64,000 nucleotides of DNA, taken from contig NZ_BOLV01000007.1 of the NCBI RefSeq assembly GCF_016861845.1, positions 1 to 64,000 on the forward strand, in the 5' to 3' direction. Shown in pieces: positions 25,301-31,549 of this stretch. Within the stretch, counting starts at the first letter, position 1. The number at the start of each line of letters is the position of its first letter. The notes under the pieces were generated by a model, which was not told the DNA's origin, ran no database searches, and saw only the letters and a list, made by a program, of their open reading frames with translations. A program made the translations under genes and the position numbers. Origin of the DNA: Lacticaseibacillus suilingensis (lineage in GTDB: Bacteria > Bacillota > Bacilli > Lactobacillales > Lactobacillaceae).

Positions 25301-25975
25301 ATGGCGGAGCGGCCTTACACGAACCGTGGTGAATATCTCACCTATCAGCGCCTAAAAGGGCTCTCTGTCGTCAATTCGGAAGACAGAATCACGATTTTCG
25401 CCAATGTGTTCTTTCATCCCATCACAAATGGGCCAGTGCGGCAGATTGATCATCTCATCACGAGTCGCCGCGGAGTTTTCATGCTCGAAACGAAGTACTG
25501 GGCGGGTACGGTTTACCACCAGGTTTGCAATGAACAGCTCAAAATTGAGTGTGAGAGATTCTGGCCGCTCGTCGAAGCCGCTCTGCCACCAGAGATTCGC
25601 AGGTTGAAGCAAACCGTCCCTTATACGTTGATTGCCCACGGAAACCGGCCGTTAACGGTGCGCCACGGATACAGCAATCCGACTGAACAGGTACGGACAG
25701 CCAAAAAGCAGTTGCACGACTTATTGAGTCAACATCTTAAGATTCCGCCTTACCTGCATGGCTTTGTGATTTATGTTTACCCGCATGGTGAATCCAACGC
25801 CATTGTTGATTTGAATCACCACCTGGATGAGCTTGGCCAATTCGCTACGGAACCAGAGGGCTTCACCAGCATCGACGCTTTTGTGAAGTATTATAATCGA
25901 CTGCCCGACCGAGTCATGCCGACCCAACGTCTGACTGCCATCAATCAGTGTATCAGAGAGCATATTATCTCCTAG
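25301..25975 (+). CDS. NERD (nuclease-related) domain protein
   Basis: A 224-aa protein whose first half matches the NERD domain, a restriction-endonuclease-like fold: GEYLTYQRLKGL (Glu11), RQIDHLITSRRGVFMLETKYWAG with Asp50 and Glu63-x-Lys65 forming the D...ExK active-site pattern. The second half is unassigned. Nuclease activity is possible but not shown, and NERD proteins occur in many signalling and DNA-related contexts. ATG at 25301 has AAAGGAGGT. Last gene of the operon controlled by leader A; a strong terminator follows 140 bp later. Confidence 0.82.
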   Translation: MAERPYTNRGEYLTYQRLKGLSVVNSEDRITIFANVFFHPITNGPVRQIDHLITSRRGVFMLETKYWAGTVYHQVCNEQLKIECERFWPLVEAALPPEIRRLKQTVPYTLIAHGNRPLTVRHGYSNPTEQVRTAKKQLHDLLSQHLKIPPYLHGFVIYVYPHGESNAIVDLNHHLDELGQFATEPEGFTSIDAFVKYYNRLPDRVMPTQRLTAINQCIREHIIS

Positions 25976-26116
25976 TCTTTCACTCGCGGAAAAATCCTAC
26001 AGTGCAGTTTTATGGCTCTGGTTGATAGACCCGGACCCTTTCGACTGAAAAAATGTCACCCCAGAATGGCAGCGGCCTCACGGGGAAGCAAAATCAGTGG
26101 AATGGCACCACTTTCG

Positions 26117-26147
26117 GACCTCATCATGCCGATGATGAGGTCTTTTT
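26117..26147 (+). terminator. Intrinsic terminator of the lipoprotein-NERD operon
   Basis: GACCTCATCAT, GCCG, ATGATGAGGTC: a perfect 11-bp stem followed by five T. Elsewhere in the 388-bp gap 25976-26363 I see only this and the opposing terminator. Confidence 0.92.
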
Positions 26148-26273
26148 CTGTGAGCTCACAAGCAAATTCGACTAGTCCCATTCACACCCTAGTCCAGCCT
26201 AATGGTCGGTCATCCAAGCTGCTAGTCACAGTCGAGCCGGCAGTCTGGCGCCACGAAAATTAACCGCAGCAAC

Positions 26274-26301
26274 AAAAAGGCGGCACCTTATCGGGCACCG
26301 C
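26274..26301 (-). terminator. Terminator after the 510-aa gene
   Basis: On the minus strand GCGGTGCC, six bases, GGTGCCGC (two G-U pairs) followed by CTTTTT; 62 bp past the stop. Confidence 0.65.
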
Positions 26302-26363
26302 AAATCTGGCTTAAGCTTTGGCTGATTCGGTCATAATCAGTGGATTCATGATCGGGATCATGG

Positions 26364-27896
26364 CTAATCATCTAACGAGGCAAGCAGTGACAGAATTTTG
26401 GCCTGAGCCTCTGCCACTAGGTCAAATGTGGCCTCCGGGCTGGCGATCGCAGTAGCCGCCTGCGTCATGGCCTCAATCTGCTCCTTAAAGCCCTCAACCC
26501 CTGCTGGCGAAAACTCGCTCACCAACTCCGGACAATGCCATCCGGTTAACCAGGATTGGCGACATTGCTGGACACGTTCCCGGTCATCGAAGTGCCGCGG
26601 CTCGTCTTGGCTAAGGCTCGGCAATTCTCGTCGGCCTTGATCGGTTTGAATCCACGTCAGCAAGCCTTGCCACGAAACCGCCCGGCCGGCCTCAAGCGCC
26701 TCAATCAGCCCTGTATAGAAACTCACCCGGTTTTCGCCCTGTTGCAGTGCTGCTGGCATGAGGTTCAGCCCTAACCGACCCGCTTCGCGCAACCGTTCAT
26801 GCAAAGTGCGCATTTGATACCAGAGCAGCAATTTCTCCTCCTGCAAAGGCTCAAAATAATGTTCGACCAAGGCAGAGGCGCTGAGCTCCGGGTAGGCTGC
26901 CATCAGTGGGTGGACGGCCGAGTTGGTTTCAATCGTTGCCAACTCTGTTGCTAGCTGGCGTCGACGATCCACCAACAGCGTGCCAAGCGAGCCCCCGTCA
27001 TGATAGATTTTAGTTTCGTCTAATTCTTCATAAAAACTGGTCAGGGTCGCGTCAGCAGGTTCTTTTTGCGCCAGTTCGTACCAATTCGCCCGCAACCGAA
27101 CGTCGCTGATTTGCGCAAACCAAGCACCGAACCGACCATCAGGGCCAGCGTTCCATTCCCGGTAAAAATCTTGCAGGTACTCGTTCAGATTTGGTTTACT
27201 GGTTGCCGCCGGTGCGTGCTGCGCCATTTGGTACTGCGCGAAGCTGCGGGCCTGCTCGAAATCATTTTTATAGTCTTGATAGCGCTTATACGCGCTTAAA
27301 TGTTCACGATAAGGCGTCATCACTTGCTCATCAAGCAGAGCACCAAAATCAAGTGGCGCCCCTTGAAAGTGAAACGCCGTGAACTCAGGCGAATCTGCAT
27401 CATAGATTAGATACTGCTGAGAGGCATCCACGCGGATGGCGTCGAGGCGCAGCGTTTTATGACCCAACCGATTAAACATGAGTTCCTCTAGCTCAACCTG
27501 AAGCGCCGTTTCGTGCTCTTGCTGGGCTGTCGCCTTAGCAGCCAGCTCACGCGCGATGCCTTTGGTTAATCGTTGTTTCTGGGCTGCCACGAGCCGATGA
27601 AGATTGTCGGTGGCAAAAGCAAGCGTGGTGCGAGTCGAAATTGTTCCGCCCAGCTGCGGTCCATCTAGAAATGCCTTTAATAATGGTAAGCCTTCAATCA
27701 CATTCCTGGCCTGATCCAAGGGTGCGACTTCACTGATGATCAGTTTTAACACTGTTATCAGCTGCGGCTCATTCAGTAGGGCCATCACTTCTGGTGCCGC
27801 GGCCACACTAACCGCCGTTGTTTCGCTACCATTAGCCCCTGGCTTCAAAGCCGTCAACTGGCCGCGTTGCGCTTGTTTTGAGCTTGATTGATTCAT
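26364..27896 (-). CDS. Unrecognised 510-aa cytoplasmic protein
   Basis: I do not recognise this family. There is no signal peptide or membrane segment. The first 30 residues are low-complexity (Gln, Ser, Ala rich), the middle is alpha-helical and charged (about 100-180 looks able to form coiled coil: LVAAQKQRLTKGIARELAAK...), and the rest is mostly helical with several aromatic-rich stretches. ATG at 27896 has a GGGGGAT site. The in-frame extension to 28004 coincides with leader RNA B and its terminator, so it is not accepted as coding. Divergent from the double Rgg gene across overlapping palindromes, which suggests it is a target of that regulator. Confidence 0.75.
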   Translation of the reverse strand: MNQSSSKQAQRGQLTALKPGANGSETTAVSVAAAPEVMALLNEPQLITVLKLIISEVAPLDQARNVIEGLPLLKAFLDGPQLGGTISTRTTLAFATDNLHRLVAAQKQRLTKGIARELAAKATAQQEHETALQVELEELMFNRLGHKTLRLDAIRVDASQQYLIYDADSPEFTAFHFQGAPLDFGALLDEQVMTPYREHLSAYKRYQDYKNDFEQARSFAQYQMAQHAPAATSKPNLNEYLQDFYREWNAGPDGRFGAWFAQISDVRLRANWYELAQKEPADATLTSFYEELDETKIYHDGGSLGTLLVDRRRQLATELATIETNSAVHPLMAAYPELSASALVEHYFEPLQEEKLLLWYQMRTLHERLREAGRLGLNLMPAALQQGENRVSFYTGLIEALEAGRAVSWQGLLTWIQTDQGRRELPSLSQDEPRHFDDRERVQQCRQSWLTGWHCPELVSEFSPAGVEGFKEQIEAMTQAATAIASPEATFDLVAEAQAKILSLLASLDD

Positions 27897-27920
27897 GTTG
27901 ATCCCCCAAATTTTTGGCAT

Positions 27921-28019
27921 AAAAAATAGCCAATCTCTTGCCAGATTTTCACCGCGATCGAGGTGTTGCGAATATGCAACTCCAACGCGTTCAAATCTGT
28001 TCAATTGATTAGCTAATCA
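27921..28019 (-). promoter_or_regulatory. Structured leader RNA B with terminator (attenuator)
   Basis: Minus strand, 5' to 3': palindrome TGATTAGCTAATCA (28019-28006), 22 nt, then the 15-nt core GGAGTTGCATATTCG and CAACA. Helices: outer TAGCTAATC (28015-28007) with GATTGGCTA (27935-27927, one G-U) followed by TTTTTT (27926-27921); CAGATTT/AAATCTG; CGCG/CGCG; apical GTTGC-ATATTC-GCAAC. The U-tract is 24 nt before the ATG. Arrangement, spacing and core match leader A. Confidence 0.75.
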
Positions 28020-28026
28020 TTTTTTG

Positions 28027-28070
28027 AATATAAAATGAGTTGGTATACCACCGTTAATGATAACGATGGT
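28027..28070. promoter_or_regulatory. Overlapping palindromes between the 510-aa gene and the rgg-like gene
   Basis: TGGTATACCA (28041-28050) is a perfect palindrome and its right end begins ACCACCGTTA-ATGA-TAACGATGGT (28047-28070), arms matching 9 of 10. On the minus strand a TATATT box (28032-28027) follows, with no good -35, so the dyads occupy the place where an activator would bind. Confidence 0.55.
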
Positions 28071-28150
28071 CGACTAGAAACGCAAGCTAAAATCATCGCG
28101 CCACTCCCCTGAATACAAGTTTCGCAGTGGAAAAACCGATTGGCTCGGGC

Positions 28151-28179
28151 TTGAACGTCATGACATGGCGGCGCATACT
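28151..28179 (+). promoter_or_regulatory. Candidate promoter of the rgg-like gene
   Basis: TTGAAC (28151-28156), 17 bp, CATACT (28174-28179), about 40 bp before the ATG. Moderate match only. Confidence 0.35.
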
Positions 28180-28218
28180 TAACCTATCATTAATGCCTCG
28201 CATAAAAGGAGCTTAGCG

Positions 28219-29994
28219 ATGGAAACATGGGTGGGTCAATATTTTCAGCAATTTCGCACCAGCCGTGGCATCGGCGTCCGGCAGGCCGGGCGCGGTTTAA
28301 GCAGTGCCTCAGTCTCCCGCTTTGAACGGGGCTTAGCGGATATTTCCGTGAACGCTGCCGCTAAGCTCATGTTCAACATCGGCATGGATGGCAACGACCT
28401 CACTGATGCTTTGCGCCAGCATCAGCGGACTTTCCCACGTGTCCTCAACGATTTCGTGTTAGGTGACCGGGCCCAAGTCAAGCAGAACGTGACCGCATAC
28501 TTGGCGCAAGGTACTTTACCAGAAGTGCTAGCGGCACTCGTGCAAACCGCCTGTACCTGGCTCGATGAACCGCTTAATAGTCCCCGTCAGCTGGGGGCTC
28601 ACTTCGAGCAGGAATTGGCTGATCGACTGGGTGATCCGACAAACTGGTACAATCTCGAAGAATTTTTGATGGTTGCGACCTTGCCTTTTGCCAGTAGCGA
28701 GCTAAAAAAGCTGCTCTGGCAGCGCGCCACGGCGCTGACAGGGCGACAGCTAGGTAAACAAAACTATAACCTCTGGCTGCTCGGGAGTTTAGCGCTGGCC
28801 AATGCCGACCCTGAGCTCCATGCGCTGATTGCGACCGATCTTTCCAGAATCCTTCAAGATCCGACCCTGGTCACCTTTCTCAACAACGTCGCCCCGCAGT
28901 TGCGCGCACTCGTCGCACTGGCGCGAGGAGAGGACATTGCCCCAGTGGTTTCGGCGCTTAAGCAAATTGGCGCCAGACCACTGGCAGACTTTTTGCTTGC
29001 GCTCCAGCATCAGAGCCACCTAGGCCTCCCCAGCCATCACCATCCTCACCTGAAGTCCACGATCCCGGCGGATTGGCTGCTTTCGTTGGATGAGGATCTG
29101 TTAACCGGGCCGATGTTAGCGAAACGCCGCAAGCAGCTGGGTCTCACCATGAAAGCAGTGTTGGGCGATTGGAACCTCTCAACGCAATCGCGCTTTGAAC
29201 AAGGCCGCACGCAGTTAGGCTTTCTCAAAACATTGACCTTACTGGAAAAATTGGCCCTGCCTTTTTACGCCGCCAGCATGTCCACCGATCAGTTCAGCCT
29301 TTTTCACCGCTACCGCGCGGAACTTGAGCTAATGGGGCGAGCACCACTCGCGCAGCAGAACCGCGAAGCTATTCTAGCCGTTCTGAGCCAATTTGAAGCG
29401 GCTATCACCGGTCTCCCGCGGGGGTTGCGGCTGATGCTGGCTAAAGGGCTGAGAACCAGTCTACAGTGGCAAAACAGCCCGCTTTTTCCAGAGGACGACC
29501 CCGTATTTGCTAGCCTCACCATGGAAGACCAAGGCGAAATTCTCAGCTACTTTGAAACAATCACCGAGGTTAGCGCCCTGGATGCAGAGGCGTTCGGCTT
29601 CGCCATCAACAGTATCAGGAAAAAGTACTATACCGCCCTCATTAGTGCAGTGATGGCAAAAACCGCGCCAAACAGCGAGGCAGCCACCAACATGTGGGAA
29701 AGTGGCACTAACTATATGTACGGCGCCGTCTATTATGACGTTCAAGCCGCGATGCCAATTGTTGAGGACTATTTCGCCAAGCAAACCGCGCGCGTCTATG
29801 CTTGGCAAGACTACCAACGCCTGACCATGATTCATACTTTACGCACGGTCTACTTTGATGACTCGCCGGCAGTCTGGGCGCAGGCCGAAGACTATCTTGC
29901 CGCCATCAGCGAGCTATCGCCCTACGACCACAATGATGTGAATGACCGCTGGTGGTTAACGACGTTCAGGGGAAAAGCCAAGCAGCGGGGATGA
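28219..29994 (+). CDS. Double-length Rgg/MutR-like transcriptional regulator
   Basis: A 591-aa protein, about twice the length of an Rgg regulator (280-300 aa). An Rgg-type XRE helix-turn-helix is at residues 6-55 with the signature SVSRFERG (31-38). A second, degenerate copy lies at about 298-348 with TQSRFEQG (322-329). Each is followed by a helical region like the C-terminal peptide-binding repeat domain of Rgg proteins. It therefore looks like an internal duplication or fusion of two Rgg units. Rgg proteins usually dimerise and respond to short peptides; I found no convincing peptide gene beside it. ATG at 28219 has AAAGGAG. Confidence 0.8.
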   Translation: METWVGQYFQQFRTSRGIGVRQAGRGLSSASVSRFERGLADISVNAAAKLMFNIGMDGNDLTDALRQHQRTFPRVLNDFVLGDRAQVKQNVTAYLAQGTLPEVLAALVQTACTWLDEPLNSPRQLGAHFEQELADRLGDPTNWYNLEEFLMVATLPFASSELKKLLWQRATALTGRQLGKQNYNLWLLGSLALANADPELHALIATDLSRILQDPTLVTFLNNVAPQLRALVALARGEDIAPVVSALKQIGARPLADFLLALQHQSHLGLPSHHHPHLKSTIPADWLLSLDEDLLTGPMLAKRRKQLGLTMKAVLGDWNLSTQSRFEQGRTQLGFLKTLTLLEKLALPFYAASMSTDQFSLFHRYRAELELMGRAPLAQQNREAILAVLSQFEAAITGLPRGLRLMLAKGLRTSLQWQNSPLFPEDDPVFASLTMEDQGEILSYFETITEVSALDAEAFGFAINSIRKKYYTALISAVMAKTAPNSEAATNMWESGTNYMYGAVYYDVQAAMPIVEDYFAKQTARVYAWQDYQRLTMIHTLRTVYFDDSPAVWAQAEDYLAAISELSPYDHNDVNDRWWLTTFRGKAKQRG

Positions 29995-30019
29995 CAGGTT
30001 CAAAGCATGCAGATATAAT
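29991..30019 (+). promoter_or_regulatory. Promoter-like sequence at the end of the rgg-like gene
   Basis: ATGACA (29991-29996), 17 bp, TATAAT (30014-30019). It overlaps the stop codon and points into the terminator hairpin and the convergent gene; no plus-strand gene follows. Confidence 0.4.
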
Positions 30020-30082
30020 GAAAATCCGCTTCAGGCTTTCAGTTGGAAACTTGAAACGGATTTTTTATGGCCAAAGCATGCA
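30001..30082. repeat. 11-bp direct repeats flanking the rgg terminator
   Basis: CAAAGCATGCA occurs at 30001-30011 and again at 30072-30082, on both sides of the hairpin. It could be a target-site duplication or chance. Confidence 0.5.
30021..30066 (+). terminator. Intrinsic terminator after the rgg-like gene
   Basis: AAAATCCG pairs with CGGATTTT, with inner TTCA/TGAA and TTTC/GAAA pairs, ending in six T. The opposite strand also ends in TTTTC and may stop the convergent gene. Confidence 0.8.
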
Positions 30083-30125
30083 TACAACTGCTAGTTTTCA
30101 CCATTAACACTGATTTAAATGGAAA

Positions 30126-30734
30126 CTAACGTCGATGTGGCCGTGGAATCTTCGGCAGCCAGATCAACACTAGAATCAAGCCACTAATCGCAAGATAGCG
30201 CCCAAAATGATCAGCCTTGAGGACCAGCATGGCAATCACTAACGCCAGTGGCAGCAGTGACTCTAGCAGCGGATACTTAAAACTGGCCAACCCAGTCTGC
30301 CCCACTTGGCTCATATCCGTTGCGTAACCCAAAAAGTGATTGGCCATCAGCGCGGCTAAATTGTCTGCGACATACTGTAGCCGCATGCTTGAACCCATAT
30401 CGGCATAGAAGCTCACATGTTCCCCAGCATGATCAAAATCAATCACCACTGAATTCTGCGCGCCGTCACGCACTTTGAAGTTGGTCAGGTCGGCCCGGGC
30501 ATACCGGTGGACTTGTTGATTGCTCAGGCGCTGGGCAATGATTTCAGCCGGCGTAAAGACCAGAAGAAAAGCAGGCTCACTGGCTGCGGTCGCACTCGGC
30601 CCTAGTAAATCTAACGCGAGCGCCTTCCCTGCGTCATTATGATGACGCGCATACAAAAAGTTGGCCTCTGGTTCGACCCCTAAAGCACGCACCAAGTCCT
30701 GCATTTGAGATTCGTTTTGTACTAATATCCCCAT
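30126..30734 (-). CDS. Unknown protein with two C-terminal membrane segments
   Basis: The 202-aa protein has a soluble N-terminal part (1-150) without a recognised motif, then two membrane segments at about 156-173 and 179-195 and a short basic tail (PRPHRR), so the soluble part is probably cytoplasmic and membrane-anchored. ATG at 30734 has GGGGGAGG; an upstream in-frame start at 30761 has none. It has its own good promoter (TTGACG, 16 bp, TATCAT). It is separated from the NUDIX gene by the latter's terminator. Family unknown. Confidence 0.75.
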   Translation of the reverse strand: MGILVQNESQMQDLVRALGVEPEANFLYARHHNDAGKALALDLLGPSATAASEPAFLLVFTPAEIIAQRLSNQQVHRYARADLTNFKVRDGAQNSVVIDFDHAGEHVSFYADMGSSMRLQYVADNLAALMANHFLGYATDMSQVGQTGLASFKYPLLESLLPLALVIAMLVLKADHFGRYLAISGLILVLIWLPKIPRPHRR

Positions 30735-30778
30735 CTTGTCCTCCCCCAAAATTGCCCACAACCGCCCAATTTAAGTTA

Positions 30779-30806
30779 ATGATACCCCTTTCATCAACCC
30801 CGTCAA
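30779..30806 (-). promoter_or_regulatory. Promoter of the 202-aa membrane protein gene
   Basis: Minus strand TTGACG (30806-30801), 16 bp, TATCAT (30784-30779), 45 bp before the ATG. Confidence 0.65.
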
Positions 30807-30851
30807 TCAGACTTTGGGCCGGCGCCAAGCACCATTGCGCTTTGCCCAATC

Positions 30852-30890
30852 AAAAAGAGGTCCAAGCCGACAAAAGCGGCTGATGACCTC
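30852..30890 (-). terminator. Intrinsic terminator after the NUDIX gene
   Basis: GAGGTC and GACCTC enclose AGCCG/CGGCT pairs and are followed by five T on the minus strand, 12 bp past the stop. Confidence 0.85.
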
Positions 30891-30901
30891 ACTTCAAACC
30901 C

Positions 30902-31495
30902 TTATTGTATATAGGCTTCACCACCTGCGAACAGCTGGTGCAATTGTTCCGGCGTTGTGCGCTTCAGCGAAAGCGGCGGCAAAGCGTCCTCACTGAACCA
31001 ACTGGTCGCAATTGTTTCACTATTGGCAGCAAACTCCCCTTCTCCAATGGTACCGGCGAAGATCATTTTGTAATACTGAAACGCCTGGGGAATGTCAGGG
31101 CGCTGCGCGGTATCGTAAATCGCTCGCAGCTCACCGACTGTCATGGCCAGCCCAGTTTCTTCGCGCACCTCTTTGGCCACGTTGGCTTTCAGCGACCAGC
31201 CAACTTCAGCAAAACCGCCGGGCAAAGCCCAGTGGCCGGTGGCATCCTTCACCAACAAGACTTGCCGCTGGCGGGTGATAAACGCCCGCACATCAATTTT
31301 CGGCGTGGGATAGCCAGTTTCTTGGGCGAACAAATCAGCGACTTGCGCTACCGGCCAGTCGCCAAGCGTGGCGAGTTGCTGCTGTGCGAGACGCTGAAGG
31401 TCTTGATACCGTTCCTGATCAAAGCGATCTTGGGCATATGCTAGTCCAGCTTCACTGATGGCAAGTAAACGTCTGAGAAAAGTCACTTGTTCCAA
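30902..31495 (-). CDS. NUDIX hydrolase with N-terminal helical domain
   Basis: Hydrolyses a nucleoside diphosphate linked to another moiety; in this subfamily ADP-ribose-type substrates are common. The 197-aa protein has a helical N-terminal domain (1-62) and a NUDIX core with GGFAEVGWSL...AKEVREETGL (93-115). The first glutamate of the canonical box is Trp100, as in YjhB-like relatives that have Leu or similar there, while the REEx catalytic part is intact. The frame starts with TTG at 31495 behind GAGGGG; no better start exists. Lies 54 bp after the 461-aa gene, so probably in one transcript with it. Confidence 0.85.
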   Translation of the reverse strand: MEQVTFLRRLLAISEAGLAYAQDRFDQERYQDLQRLAQQQLATLGDWPVAQVADLFAQETGYPTPKIDVRAFITRQRQVLLVKDATGHWALPGGFAEVGWSLKANVAKEVREETGLAMTVGELRAIYDTAQRPDIPQAFQYYKMIFAGTIGEGEFAANSETIATSWFSEDALPPLSLKRTTPEQLHQLFAGGEAYIQ

Positions 31496-31549
31496 GGCTA
31501 ACCCCTCTTTTTGCCTGTGCGCGCATCGCTTACCACTTCCACCCAGGGT

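Noticed and set aside
26012-26263. 83-aa plus-strand frame after the NERD gene
   Set aside because: Runs straight through a perfect intrinsic terminator, has no ribosome site and unlikely composition.
27897-28004. In-frame N-terminal extension of the 510-aa protein
   Set aside because: It would translate through the conserved leader hairpins and the terminator U-tract, has no ribosome site, and a good GGGGGAT site precedes the ATG at 27896.
28035-28115. 26-codon frame starting MSWYTTVNDNDGR as an Rgg pheromone gene
   Set aside because: No Shine-Dalgarno site, not hydrophobic, and it lies over the palindromes.
30021-30066. Hairpin after the rgg-like gene as an independent small RNA
   Set aside because: The nearby promoter would start transcription inside the 5' arm, so the hairpin could not form fully; best explained as the gene's terminator.
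30902-31495. NUDIX protein inactive because the first glutamate of the box is Trp
   Set aside because: YjhB-like relatives also lack that glutamate while keeping the REEx part, so inactivity cannot be concluded.
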